A stretch of 64,000 nucleotides of DNA from PSRJ01 sp963825305 (GTDB taxonomy: Bacteria > Acidobacteriota > Terriglobia > Bryobacterales > Bryobacteraceae), in the NCBI GenBank assembly GCA_963825305.1, contig CAWGTA010000008.1:992001-1056000 (forward strand), given 5' to 3'. Under the pieces are notes generated by a model, which saw only the letters and a program-made list of their open reading frames with translations, was not told the DNA's origin and ran no database searches. The position numbers were made by a program, and so were the translations under genes. Positions 26,053 through 35,062 of this stretch are shown one piece after another. Positions within the stretch are counted from its first letter, which is position 1, and every line of letters begins with the position of its first letter.

Positions 26053-27527
26053 CCCCCCGTGTGCAGCCGCACATCTCTCTGCATGAACCGCTGCTGTTCG
26101 AACGCAGCTCGCCGGGGAAAGTGGCGTACCAGCTTCCCGAGCTGGATGTTCCGCCGGTGGATTCCAGCGAAGCGCTGGGCGCCGACAACGTCCGCGCGGA
26201 AATCGAAGGCTTCCCGGAAGTGAGCGAGGTGGAGACGATCCGCCACTACACGCGCCTTTCTACATGGAACTACGCCATCGATTACGGCATGTATCCGCTG
26301 GGCTCCTGCACCATGAAATACAACCCGCGGGTGAACGAGCTGGTGGCCCGCCTGGAGGGCCTCGCGTGGGCCCACCCCTACCAGCCGGAAGCGCTGGCGC
26401 AAGGCTCGATGGAAATCATGGCCCGCCTGGAGGCGGCGCTGGCGGAGATCACCGGCATGGACGCGGTGACGCTTGAGCCTGCGGCTGGCGCGCAAGGCGA
26501 ATTGACAGCGATCCTCATGATGCGGGCGGCGCTCGCCAAGCGCGGGAATCCTCGCAAGAAAATTCTGATTCCCGATTCGGCGCACGGTACCAACCCGGCA
26601 TCGGCGGCCATCGGCGGATACGCGGTGGAGAATATCCCGTCGAGCGAATCCGGCGTGCTGGACATGGGCGCGCTGGAGCGGATCGTCAATGAGGACGTAG
26701 CCGCGCTGATGGTGACGAATCCTAACACGCTGGGCATATTCGAAGAGAATATTCAGCAGGCGGCGGATATCCTGCACGCCAAAGGCGCACTGCTGTATAT
26801 GGACGGCGCCAACATGAACGCGCTGATGGGGATTGCGCGGCCCGGCGATTTCGGCGTCGACGCGCTGCACTTGAACCTGCACAAGACCTTTTCCACGCCG
26901 CATGGCGGTGGGGGGCCGGGCGCGGGTCCCGTGGCCGTGAAGAAGGCGCTCGAACCATTCCTGCCGTTGCCGCGGCTAAAGCGTTCCGGCAGGAAGTGGG
27001 CCTACGACTATAAGCGCAAGTACTCGGTGGGGCGCGTGCGCGCGTTCTATGGAAGCTTCGGCGTACTGGTGCGCGCGCTGGCTTACATCCTGGCCAACGG
27101 CGGTCCGGGTCTGCGCAAAGTGACCACCGACGCGGTGCTCAATGCGAACTATTTGCGCAAGCGGCTGGAGCCTTTCTACGATCTGCCCTACTCCTCGCCC
27201 AGCATGCATGAGGTGGTGTTCAGCGACGAGCGCCAAGCCAAGCAGGGAGTGCGCACCGGCGAAATCGCCAAACGGCTGATCGACTACGGCTTTCATCCGT
27301 ACACGGTGAGTTTTCCACTGATCGTGCACGGTGCGCTCATGATCGAGCCGACCGAGACCGAGACCAAGCACGAGCTCGACCGCTTCACCGAGGCGATGAT
27401 CTCCATCGCCAAAGAAGTGGAGACCGACCCGCAGATGGTGAAGAACGCGCCCTACGGCACGCGGACGAGCCGTGTGGATGAAGTGGCGGCCGCGCGCAAG
27501 CCCGTGCTGCGGTGGAGACCGGCGTAG
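26049..27527 (+). CDS. gcvPB: glycine dehydrogenase (decarboxylating) subunit 2
   Basis: The 492-residue protein is the PLP-binding half of the split P protein. The cofactor lysine is in LNLHKTFSTPHGGGGPG, and other family motifs are YPLGSCTMKYNP, SAHGTNPASAA and DGANMNALMG. With GcvPA it decarboxylates glycine and loads the aminomethyl group on GcvH. The split P protein is common in Acidobacteria, Firmicutes and Thermus relatives. It is last in the operon; a small DUF2934 gene on the other strand ends 7 bases beyond its stop codon. Confidence 0.96.
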   Translation: MTPRVQPHISLHEPLLFERSSPGKVAYQLPELDVPPVDSSEALGADNVRAEIEGFPEVSEVETIRHYTRLSTWNYAIDYGMYPLGSCTMKYNPRVNELVARLEGLAWAHPYQPEALAQGSMEIMARLEAALAEITGMDAVTLEPAAGAQGELTAILMMRAALAKRGNPRKKILIPDSAHGTNPASAAIGGYAVENIPSSESGVLDMGALERIVNEDVAALMVTNPNTLGIFEENIQQAADILHAKGALLYMDGANMNALMGIARPGDFGVDALHLNLHKTFSTPHGGGGPGAGPVAVKKALEPFLPLPRLKRSGRKWAYDYKRKYSVGRVRAFYGSFGVLVRALAYILANGGPGLRKVTTDAVLNANYLRKRLEPFYDLPYSSPSMHEVVFSDERQAKQGVRTGEIAKRLIDYGFHPYTVSFPLIVHGALMIEPTETETKHELDRFTEAMISIAKEVETDPQMVKNAPYGTRTSRVDEVAAARKPVLRWRPA

Positions 27528-27533
27528 CGCGTG

Positions 27534-27767
27534 TCAGCGCGCGGGAGGATCGCTCGCGGGAAAGGATTCCCTGGATGCCTCGTCTATGGCTTCCTCGCGG
27601 GCTCGCAGAACCTCTTCTTCGGCCTGAAGCCAGTCGTTCAGTTCCGATCCATCCTGACCGCCCCGCTGCAGGTAGATCTCGTGAGCGCGCTGCCTGATCT
27701 GCTCTTCCAGCCCCGGGCGTTGTGGTTCTAACCTTTTTCTTGGTCGGATTTTGGCCGATCCCGCCAT
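27534..27767 (-). CDS. small DUF2934-domain protein
   Basis: The 77-residue product contains LEEQIRQRAHEIYLQRGGQDGSELNDWLQAEEEV, here quoted only to identify its parts: a helix with IRxRAxEIY, a turn RGGxDG and a helix DWLxAE. This is the DUF2934 signature, common in small proteins of soil bacteria. The function is unknown. ATG 27767 is preferred because the longer open frame upstream has no family resemblance and overlaps the region before the YVTN gene. The acidic C-terminal tail is followed by the convergent gcvPB stop. Confidence 0.75.
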   Translation of the reverse strand: MAGSAKIRPRKRLEPQRPGLEEQIRQRAHEIYLQRGGQDGSELNDWLQAEEEVLRAREEAIDEASRESFPASDPPAR

Positions 27768-27926
27768 AACGGTTGCCCCATCCACTGGTATCGCACAATT
27801 CCAGACCAGATGAAAAGAGCAATGTTCGACTTGCCGGTGCGGTTGGATCCGAAATGAGTGAGGGGTTAGTGCGTCTGCATGCTGATGCCTGCACCTCCCT
27901 GCATCCCGGAGCCGAAATGGTTCAGA

Positions 27927-28979
27927 ATGGGACCCATGCTGCTTCTGCTCCATCCTGCATTCCGTTTCAAAGCCGCACCTTTGACATTGTTCGTCGTGGT
28001 GGCGGCAACTTTAGTTGCACAGACTGGACGTCATCTGATTCAGAAGATCCCTGTGTCCGGCGACTACGGATGGGATTATCTCACGGCCGATACGGATGGA
28101 CGGCGTCTGTATGTTTCGCATGACCAGGAAGTAGTCGTGCTCGACCTGGACTCCGGTTCCATCGTCGGCAGAATTCCCGGCAAGAGCGTTCATGGCATCG
28201 CGATCGCAAGAGAACTCGGGCGTGGTTTTATCAGTTGCAGCGACCCCGGCTCGGTGGTCATCTTCGATCTAAAGACTCTCGCAGTCACCGACAAGGTGGC
28301 CGTGGGGGCAGACCCGAACGCCATCCTGTTCGACGCTAAGACGCAACGGGTATTCACGGTCGACCGCGGCAGCAGGCAGGTCACCGCCATCGATGCTAAG
28401 ACGGGCAAAGTCATCGGTGCGATTGACGGGCTGGGCGGCAGGACAGAGCACGCCGCCTCTGATGAAGCTGGGCACATCTTCCTGAACATGCAAGACCGCA
28501 ACACGCTGCTGAAGCTCGACTCGCAAGCATTAAAGGTTCTGGAAACGTGGCCGCTCGCGCCCTGCGAGCAACCGAGCAGCATGGATATGGACCGCACCCA
28601 CGAGCGCGTATTCATCGGATGCCGCAGCGGCGTAATGACGGTGGTGGACGGCAACACTGGCCGGATTGTCACCACTCAGCCGATCGGACGAGGTGTGGAT
28701 GCGACCGAGTTCGACGCGGGCAGAGGCTTGGTTTACTTTTCGACGGGCGGCGACGGCGCCATGTGGGTGTTCCACCAGGACTCACCCGACAAATACACAC
28801 TCGTCGAAAACGTGAAGACGCAAGCTGGAGCCAGGACCATGGCGATTGATCGAAAGACCGGAAGGGCGTATCTCTCCGTTGGTGCGTTCGGAGCGCCATC
28901 CGCCCCGGCGCCGGGCGGGAAACAGGTGAGGGGGGCCATGGTTCCCGGAAGCTTTTCCGTATTGGTCTTCGGAGAATAA
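27927..28979 (+). CDS. exported YVTN-type beta-propeller protein
   Basis: ATG 27927 gives about 350 residues with a signal peptide (APLTLFVVVAATLVAQ). Repeats such as GRRLYVSHDQEVVVLDLDSG, TQRVFTVDRGSRQVTAIDAKTG and HERVFIGCRSGVMTVVDGNTG mark a seven-bladed YVTN/cytochrome-D1-like propeller. No heme or catalytic residues can be identified, so a binding role in the periplasm is most likely. It converges on the c-heme/copper protein gene with 6 bases between the stop codons. An upstream in-frame ATG at 27879 would add a non-typical N-terminus. Confidence 0.82.
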   Translation: MGPMLLLLHPAFRFKAAPLTLFVVVAATLVAQTGRHLIQKIPVSGDYGWDYLTADTDGRRLYVSHDQEVVVLDLDSGSIVGRIPGKSVHGIAIARELGRGFISCSDPGSVVIFDLKTLAVTDKVAVGADPNAILFDAKTQRVFTVDRGSRQVTAIDAKTGKVIGAIDGLGGRTEHAASDEAGHIFLNMQDRNTLLKLDSQALKVLETWPLAPCEQPSSMDMDRTHERVFIGCRSGVMTVVDGNTGRIVTTQPIGRGVDATEFDAGRGLVYFSTGGDGAMWVFHQDSPDKYTLVENVKTQAGARTMAIDRKTGRAYLSVGAFGAPSAPAPGGKQVRGAMVPGSFSVLVFGE

Positions 28980-28985
28980 CTCGGA

Positions 28986-30422
28986 TCAGATCACAGCCTG
29001 GCGACAGAAGACTTCCGCTTTTCGAGGGTGTGGGGGGCAGGTGGCGAACTCGGGCGGATAAGTGACCACCTTCTTCCAATCCTTGTTCTTGTCCACCACC
29101 ACGCCAATCCAAGGCACCATCATCTCTTCCCAGGTTTGATCGCCCCACCAGACGTCTGTATTCGGGTTCGGGTTGAAGCGGTTGTTGGCGGAATTATCGA
29201 AGTGCGCCGTCACCTCGAGTTTTGTGCCCTTCGGCACAACGATCGGGCTTTCCACGTCGTAACCCATTTGCCACTCAAAGGTGTACTTCACGCTCAATAC
29301 GATCTGGGATTCACCGTTCGGATAAAGCAGGCGATACGTCATGTCTTTTCCGCGCAGGTGCATATGGGGCATGAACCAGACAATCTCGGCGTCCTCGTTG
29401 AACACGACCTCGGCGTGGGTTTCCCAGTCCGGATCTCCGGCGGGAATGTGGAAGTGAGATTGATCTCGCAGCGCGGTGGGATTCACTGTGATGAAGCGAC
29501 GGGCGGGCTCTTCTTCCTTCGCGAACGTAAACCCGATGGCGGTCTGATCGGTGGTGGCCGAGCCGTTTGGCGTGTAGTGCATCTGGATCAAAAGGTCGGA
29601 CTCCGCGGGAATCAACTTCGCTGCGTGGTGCAGACCGTAGTCGACGATGGGCGCGCCCGGCGCATAGATAGCCTCGACCCCCACCAGTCTCCGCAGGCGG
29701 TCATCGCGCTGGATTCTCTGAACGGCGACTCCCGCTGCGTCGCGCTTCTGCTTGGGAGCGCGCGGCACGCCGTACTCCACGTCATCCCTGTGGGGCACCA
29801 CCGAAACGATGGCATGATGCACCACGGAACGGTTCCCCGGACGAATCTCCATCGAACTGATCCAGGTGTCTTTGGTGAAGCCGGTAGGGACGCGGATTTC
29901 GATTAACTCGACGGTCCCCTTAGCTGGAATCGGAATGGGTTTCGGAAACGAAATCACCATATCCGGCGGGATCGTCCAGCCGTCCGTCCATCGGACCGGC
30001 GCCGGTTTGTCCTCCGCATCGCCTTCGAGCGCCCCACCATCCACCCAGGCCGTCAGGGTGTTGAGGTCCTCAGGTTGTAGAGTGCGATCACGGAGAAAAT
30101 GGCCGTAACGCGGGTCGGGCGGCCATGGCGGCATCTTCCTGGTCAACGCCGCAGCCTTAATCGCCTTGGCCCACGGGCGCGTACTCTCATAGGTGAGGAA
30201 GGACATGGGAGCGACCTCGCCCGGTCGATGACAAGACTGACAATGCCTCTGCAAGACCGGCAGCACGTCTCGATTGAAGGTGACCGGCACAGAAGGAGCA
30301 TCGGCGGCGCGCAGGCCGGCTGCCAGCAGCGCGCGCGAGGCGCGCTTTTGCGCCGCTTTGCGGCACTGGCAGACGACGGAAAACCGATCGTCCGCCCTAC
30401 AGAAAGAGAGTGCGTTCTGCAT
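28986..30422 (-). CDS. c-type heme plus copper monooxygenase-like exported protein
   Basis: The protein has a heme-c motif at Cys61-x-x-Cys64-His65 (CQSCH) within a cytochrome-c-like segment that ends near residue 120. A larger C-terminal region then has the pattern of copper type II ascorbate-dependent monooxygenases: HHAIVSV, QMHYTPNG and the Met/His pair in MPHMHLRGKD. Such fusions occur in Acidobacteria and Planctomycetes; oxidation of an organic substrate with electrons entering through the heme is plausible but unproven. The N-terminus is doubtful: the first ~20 codons include a family-D repeat, and there is no good signal peptide although a periplasmic location is needed for heme c. 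Confidence 0.82.
   Translation of the reverse strand: MQNALSFCRADDRFSVVCQCRKAAQKRASRALLAAGLRAADAPSVPVTFNRDVLPVLQRHCQSCHRPGEVAPMSFLTYESTRPWAKAIKAAALTRKMPPWPPDPRYGHFLRDRTLQPEDLNTLTAWVDGGALEGDAEDKPAPVRWTDGWTIPPDMVISFPKPIPIPAKGTVELIEIRVPTGFTKDTWISSMEIRPGNRSVVHHAIVSVVPHRDDVEYGVPRAPKQKRDAAGVAVQRIQRDDRLRRLVGVEAIYAPGAPIVDYGLHHAAKLIPAESDLLIQMHYTPNGSATTDQTAIGFTFAKEEEPARRFITVNPTALRDQSHFHIPAGDPDWETHAEVVFNEDAEIVWFMPHMHLRGKDMTYRLLYPNGESQIVLSVKYTFEWQMGYDVESPIVVPKGTKLEVTAHFDNSANNRFNPNPNTDVWWGDQTWEEMMVPWIGVVVDKNKDWKKVVTYPPEFATCPPHPRKAEVFCRQAVI
30368..30400. repeat. family-D palindromic repeat at a gene start
   Basis: GGCAGACG at the left pairs with CGTCCGCC at the right with one mismatch, across GGAAAACC. 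The sequence closely matches 18217-18251. It overlaps codons 8-18 of the heme/copper protein as annotated, so either the gene start is wrong or the element is read as protein. Confidence 0.65.
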
Positions 30423-30452
30423 GCCGCACTACACTAGCTTGGAGCGCAGCGG

Positions 30453-31229
30453 TCAATGCTGCTGCATGGGAACGTTATTCACCTCATCGGTGGCGGCTGT
30501 CTGAGGCGAGCAGACCCCGAATGCGCAGATCACACCGTACCGGCCCGCTCCGCTAATAAACCTGTAGGACTGAGGCACAGGGACTGGTTCGCCACCAATG
30601 TATAAGACCGCACGTATGGCGATGGCGTGATCGTACGCTTGTGACGCTTGTAGCGCCACTTCCCGCCAGCGCTTTCTGAGTTGCTGAAAGGCTTCCCGAG
30701 GAATATTTTCCGTGCTATTGGCGGCATAGAGGTCCGCCCGCGCCATCACGATCCTGGCGTTTTCCATGGTTGCCTCGAAACCATCGAGCCATTTCTGGAC
30801 CGCCGCCCAGTCGCCGAACGGGTCGGGATCCAGCGATTGTCCGGCCGTCTTCAGCGAAAACGCGAACGACCCTCGACGGTATTCATCTGCATCTTCAAGG
30901 TCGATCTGGTCGAGCTGAAAGCCGTTTACATGGGTCCGAAACAGAGGGTGATAAGGGCCGTAGCCTTGCTTTTGCATCGCGGACTGGAGATGTTCGTGAT
31001 AGGTCTTTATGCCGCCGGCAAGGCCCTGCGCAAGCTGCTCAACATGCTGGACTTCTTGCCGGAAATCGGCTTCGCTTGCCGGTTTCCTGGTCTGATCTGA
31101 AGCTGAGTGAATCGAGGCCGCGTCACCGGGGGCCTCAGGCGGGTTGTCTGCACGGGCTGTGGCAAAGCTCGCACAGAAATGCAGGATGAACACCACCCCG
31201 AGTAGTGATGATCCGCGAGTGACTGTCAT
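30453..31229 (-). CDS. exported protein of unknown function
   Basis: The 258-residue product has a signal peptide (LLGVVFILHFCASFATARA). It is then mostly helical, with a charged, Gln-rich region (EADFRQEVQHVEQLAQGLAGG) and a middle part rich in aromatic and acidic residues. A Cys pair near the end (CAFGVC) could form a disulfide. No family was recognised. It lies between the heme/copper gene, 30 bases downstream on the same strand, and an AT-rich divergent gap before yggX. Being co-directional and close, it may share a transcript with the heme/copper gene. Confidence 0.72.
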   Translation of the reverse strand: MTVTRGSSLLGVVFILHFCASFATARADNPPEAPGDAASIHSASDQTRKPASEADFRQEVQHVEQLAQGLAGGIKTYHEHLQSAMQKQGYGPYHPLFRTHVNGFQLDQIDLEDADEYRRGSFAFSLKTAGQSLDPDPFGDWAAVQKWLDGFEATMENARIVMARADLYAANSTENIPREAFQQLRKRWREVALQASQAYDHAIAIRAVLYIGGEPVPVPQSYRFISGAGRYGVICAFGVCSPQTAATDEVNNVPMQQH

Positions 31230-31532
31230 GTCCCTCTCTTTACGGCACGGCTCCCTACCTCACATTCACGTACATACTGGAAGCACGCCCGTGAATAAGT
31301 CATAGAGAAGATATAAAGATTGTATGGCACATTTTATTTTTTGTTCATGCTTTTTTCATGTCTTTTTTGCCAGCTTCGGGCCATTACTGTGCCAGTCGCC
31401 GCCGGGTGGGAGGCCGACTCCGGTTACCGTCCGCGGGCGGTGGACGGACTCGGCGGCTGTCGGCCGCAGCGAAACTTGCTGCTGGACGGTCATCTTGCCT
31501 TCCTGCGTTACCGACTACGCTATGCTGGACCT
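31230..31532. other. divergent intergenic gap with AT-rich stretch
   Basis: No convincing gene lies here. The part 31300-31375 is clearly AT-richer than its surroundings and contains TATAAAGAT near 31313 and runs of T, so it probably holds promoters for yggX on the plus strand and the exported-protein gene on the minus strand. The open frames across it read through hydrophobic T-run sequence and look accidental. Confidence 0.5.
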
Positions 31533-31865
31533 ATGGGTTGTGGCAACGGCGGGTTGACCCCGATTAACAATGCGGTGCCGGCGGGCGCGCGCAAAGTGTT
31601 CTGCGTGAAATTCCAGAAGGAAATGGAAGGCCTGGACGAGGTGCCGTTTGAGGGCCATCCGCTCGGCCAGAAGATCTACGACAACGTCTCCAAGGAAGCC
31701 TGGAAGATGTGGATCGAGCACATGAAGATGCTCATGAACGAATACCGGCTCAACCTCGGCACCAAGGAAGCGCAGGAGTTCGTGGTCGAACAGATGGACG
31801 CTTACTTCTTCGGCGAAGGCGCTCAACTGCCGCCCGATTTCGTTCCCCCTAAGACGAAGGCTTGA
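31533..31865 (+). CDS. yggX: YggX-family Fe(II)-trafficking protein
   Basis: The core KVFCVKFQKEMEGLD, GQKIYDNVSKEAWKMW and MLMNEYRLNL, then EQMDAYFFGEG, is the YggX family, whose Escherichia member protects iron-sulfur clusters from oxidation and binds Fe(II). The conserved Cys near the start of the core is present. The usual protein begins only a few residues before this Cys, so the true start may be GTG 31575 rather than ATG 31533. The 3' end overlaps the convergent ATP-grasp gene by 17 bases. Confidence 0.9.
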   Translation: MGCGNGGLTPINNAVPAGARKVFCVKFQKEMEGLDEVPFEGHPLGQKIYDNVSKEAWKMWIEHMKMLMNEYRLNLGTKEAQEFVVEQMDAYFFGEGAQLPPDFVPPKTKA

Positions 31866-33066
31866 ACGTTTCGAGAGCCGTCGCTACCTGGAAGTGAAGT
31901 TCCGCGTGCGACCGGCGTAGCGCTCCTTCAACTTCCGCCGGCCCGTTGCCCCGCGCAAAGATGAACCCGAGATAACTCGCGCCTTCCGGCAGCGGCACCA
32001 GGCGCTGGCCTTCCTTGGCCGTGATGATCACGTCTTCGATTCCGGCAACGGCGCGCGCCTGCTCGAGCCCTTCCGCCGATTCGTAAATGCCGTCCTTGGG
32101 GATGGGGATCATCATCACGCCGGAGGCCGGGCCGGCGAGGCGCGCATGAGTCACGTCTTCGCCCAGCGCGTGTCGCAGAATGAGCTCTTCGAGCGGGACA
32201 TGCGGTTCGAAGACTAGCGCCTTGGCACACAAGCCGCCGATGGGACGCGCCGCGGCTTCGAGCATCCAGGCGCCCTCGCGGTTATAGCGCAGCTCGGCGT
32301 GTACGGGGCCGTGACGGAAGCCGAGAGCCTGCACGGCGCGCGCCGTTGTCTCGATTAAAACCTGCTGCACGGAGGAAGGTTCGCGCGACGGTGTCACATA
32401 GATGGTCTCTTCGAAGAAGGGGCCTTCCAACGGATCGGGTTTGTCAAAAATCGCAAGCGGCTGCAAGCGGCCGCCGGTGACTAGCCCTTCGACGGCGAAT
32501 TCCCGCCCTTCGATGTAACTTTCCACCTGGAGCTGTTGCTCGCCCATTTTGCGTATGCGATGGAAGGCGTCGACGAACTCGCGCTCGTCGTTGGCGCGGA
32601 TGACGCCGCGGCTCGCGGAGAGGCCCAAGGGTTTGAGCACGCAGGGATAAGGCGCGCGGGCGGCCAGTTCGCGAGGATCCCGGTCGAAGTCGGCGCGGAA
32701 GAATTGCGGAATGCGCATCCCGGCTGCCTGGTAGAGTTGCCTCGCGAGGAATTTGTCGTTCGCGGCGCGGGCTGCGGACAGGGGGTGAAAGGGAACGCCG
32801 AGCATCTCGGCAACGGCTGCGGCCAGCACCGCGGGCCGGTCGCCCACCGCTACTACGCCATCGCACGCGACGGACCGCAGCGCTTCTATGGATTCCTCGA
32901 TTCGATCGAACTTTACGGCTATGGCGTGATCGCCCCAGGGATCGTCGAGGATGTGGCAGCGGTCCGTGGCCAGCATCAGATCGGCGTCGAGCCGCCGCGC
33001 GGCATCGGCGAAGACGCGAATTTGATAACCGGTGGTGGCAGCGAAGAGCAGAAGGCGGCGGGGCAC
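31849..33066 (-). CDS. ATP-grasp ligase-like protein
   Basis: The 405-residue protein has the ATP-grasp fold in order: an N-terminal Rossmann-like part (LLLFAATTGYQIRVFADAARRL), a lid and nucleotide-binding region (YPCVLKPLGLSASRGV, EFAVEG) and the Mg-binding end (HAELRYNREGAWMLEAAARPIGG). It resembles carbamoyl-phosphate synthetase-like and L-amino-acid ligase-like enzymes that form an amide or acyl phosphate. The substrate cannot be told. It is downstream of the S9 peptidase gene on the same strand, with a family-B repeat between them, which could hint at peptide or amino-acid metabolism. Confidence 0.85.
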   Translation of the reverse strand: MPRRLLLFAATTGYQIRVFADAARRLDADLMLATDRCHILDDPWGDHAIAVKFDRIEESIEALRSVACDGVVAVGDRPAVLAAAVAEMLGVPFHPLSAARAANDKFLARQLYQAAGMRIPQFFRADFDRDPRELAARAPYPCVLKPLGLSASRGVIRANDEREFVDAFHRIRKMGEQQLQVESYIEGREFAVEGLVTGGRLQPLAIFDKPDPLEGPFFEETIYVTPSREPSSVQQVLIETTARAVQALGFRHGPVHAELRYNREGAWMLEAAARPIGGLCAKALVFEPHVPLEELILRHALGEDVTHARLAGPASGVMMIPIPKDGIYESAEGLEQARAVAGIEDVIITAKEGQRLVPLPEGASYLGFIFARGNGPAEVEGALRRSHAELHFQVATALETFKPSS

Positions 33067-33078
33067 TGTTTCAGTTTA

Positions 33079-33110
33079 CGTAGCGCCGGCGATCCTTGTC
33101 GCCGGTACGG
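33079..33110. repeat. family-B palindromic repeat
   Basis: GCGCCGGCGA, a TCCT loop region and TCGCCGG form a hairpin flanked by CGTA and TACGG. The sequence matches the inverted pair at 23155-23217. It sits between the S9 peptidase and ATP-grasp genes, upstream of the latter's start. Confidence 0.75.
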
Positions 33111-33132
33111 GACTCCGAAGCACGTCCGGGAG

Positions 33133-35031
33133 TCAAAAATGCAGGCCGATCCGGAACACGTTCACGGCATAAAAATACAGCTCGGCATCGAGCGACCGTT
33201 TGATGTTGCCGGCTTTGCGGAAACCGTGCTGCTCGCCGGCGAACAGGAGATATCCGACGGGGACGCCCTTGCGGCGCAGGGCTTCCACCATCAACTCAGT
33301 CTGGGACACCGGCACCACCAGGTCCTCGTCGCCTTGAAAGAAAATGACGGGCGCGGAGAGGCGGTCCACGTGAGCGATCGGCGAACGCTCGCGATACAGA
33401 TCGGCCCGCTCGGGATACGGCCCGATCAACGAATCGAGGTAGCGCGACTCAAACTTATGCGTGTCTTGAGCGAGCGCTGCCAGATCGCTGACTCCGTAGT
33501 GGCTCGCGCCGCCGCGGAAATAGTCGTGAAAGGTGAGAGCAGCGAGCACCGTGTAGCCGCCGGCGCTGCCGCCCGTGATTACCGAACGGCCGCCATCCGC
33601 CAGGCCTTGTGCAGCCAGGTGGCGCGCCCCGTGAATACAGTCCTCCACGTCGACAATGCCCCAGTTGCCGTCCAGACGCTCGCGGTACTCGCGGCCGTAG
33701 CCCGTGCTGCCGCCATAGTTCACATCCAACACCGCAATGCCGCGGCTTGTCCAGTATTGAATGCGCAGATCCAACGTGCTGGATGCCGAGGACGTGGGAC
33801 CGCCGTGGACCTTCACCAGCAGCGGCGGCTTCTCGCCGTCGGGCGCCGCGTAATCCGGGTTGTGTGCGGGATAGAAAAGACCGAACGCGGTGCGGTTCCC
33901 CGCAGTGGGAAATTCGATCGGCTTTACTTCTGTGAGGTACCCGGCAACCGACTCATCCACCGCGGTGGACATCTTGAGGACTTCGGTTTCGCCGGAATGG
34001 AGATCCAGCCGCACGATGGAAGCGGGTCGAATGGCCGAGCCGGCTAGGAACACCACGCGGTCGCCGGTGGCGCGTATCGACGAAAAGTTCGTGTAGGGTG
34101 TGTCGATCGGGATAAGCTTTCCCGAAGCCGTATCCAGGGTGGCCAGGCGTCCCAGCCCTTGCGAGATGTACGAACAGACCAGACGCCCGGGACCGGCGAA
34201 GGCGTAGGCGGACAGTCCGAATATCCACTGCGGGCGGCCAAACTCGGCTTCCATGGGCGCCAGCGGCCCAGTCTGGCGGGTGTCGAGCGAGTGCCGGTAC
34301 AGGTTCCACCAACCGGTGCGGTCCGATACGAAGATCAGGGCGGAGCCATCCGGCGTCCATTCCGGCTGAAAAATGGATTCCCGTTCTCCGCCCGCGATGG
34401 CCACCGGCTGCGCAGGAGTGCCGTCTTCGGCCAGCGCTACCGTGTACAGCGTAGTGCCCATCCACGGCATGCGCGGATGGTCCCAGGTCAGATAAGCCAG
34501 CCATCGGCCGTCGGGCGAGAGGCGTGGGGATGAGTAAAAATCGTGGCCCGACGCGAGCACCCGCCCGCTTTCGAGCTCGGGCCCACCGAAGGGAATGCTG
34601 ACGATCGTGTTGACGGCCTCGTGGCCTGTGGCGGTGTGATCCTCGCGCACTCCGATCCACTGCTGCCGCCGGGCATCGACGATACCGTCCGCGTATCGCC
34701 AGGCGCCTTCCGGCGTGAGTGGAGCCGGCCCCGTGCCCGGCTTCATGCCATACAAGCGGCGGTCCTGATCGTGGGAGAAAAAAAGGACACCCTCGGCCAC
34801 GGTCCAAGCGCCGCCTCCATATTCGTGCACTCGCGTCCGCACGTTCCACGGCTGCGGCGTGACGTCTTCGCCATTGCGCACCACCACGCTGCGCCCGCCC
34901 TCTTCCGGGCGCGACTCAAGCCAGTACGTGTCATTCCCATCGAGCCGCACTTCCGAGAGGCCGATGGAGCTGGCCACGATCAGGTCGGACGTAATGGGCG
35001 ATTTCCAGGAACCGTAGGAGGCGAGCTTCAC
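33133..35031 (-). CDS. S9-family acylaminoacyl/dipeptidyl-peptidase-like protein
   Basis: The 632-residue protein has an N-terminal beta-propeller (residues about 20-370, with motifs such as SPRLSPDGRWLAYLTWDHP) and a C-terminal alpha/beta-hydrolase domain. The catalytic triad is visible: Ser489 in GGSAGG, Asp570 in GDED and His602 in EQHGF. No signal peptide is present, so it is probably cytoplasmic and trims short peptides, as in acylaminoacyl-peptidase and dipeptidyl-peptidase relatives. It diverges from the exported-protein gene at 35063 across a very short gap that must hold both promoters. Confidence 0.93.
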   Translation of the reverse strand: MKLASYGSWKSPITSDLIVASSIGLSEVRLDGNDTYWLESRPEEGGRSVVVRNGEDVTPQPWNVRTRVHEYGGGAWTVAEGVLFFSHDQDRRLYGMKPGTGPAPLTPEGAWRYADGIVDARRQQWIGVREDHTATGHEAVNTIVSIPFGGPELESGRVLASGHDFYSSPRLSPDGRWLAYLTWDHPRMPWMGTTLYTVALAEDGTPAQPVAIAGGERESIFQPEWTPDGSALIFVSDRTGWWNLYRHSLDTRQTGPLAPMEAEFGRPQWIFGLSAYAFAGPGRLVCSYISQGLGRLATLDTASGKLIPIDTPYTNFSSIRATGDRVVFLAGSAIRPASIVRLDLHSGETEVLKMSTAVDESVAGYLTEVKPIEFPTAGNRTAFGLFYPAHNPDYAAPDGEKPPLLVKVHGGPTSSASSTLDLRIQYWTSRGIAVLDVNYGGSTGYGREYRERLDGNWGIVDVEDCIHGARHLAAQGLADGGRSVITGGSAGGYTVLAALTFHDYFRGGASHYGVSDLAALAQDTHKFESRYLDSLIGPYPERADLYRERSPIAHVDRLSAPVIFFQGDEDLVVPVSQTELMVEALRRKGVPVGYLLFAGEQHGFRKAGNIKRSLDAELYFYAVNVFRIGLHF

Positions 35032-35062
35032 GCGAATATTGTAGCCGGTGTATACTCCCCCA

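Noticed and set aside
31320..31532. Upstream extension of yggX (71 more codons)
   Set aside because: The extension is a Phe/Leu/Cys-rich translation of an AT-rich promoter region and is absent from the family.
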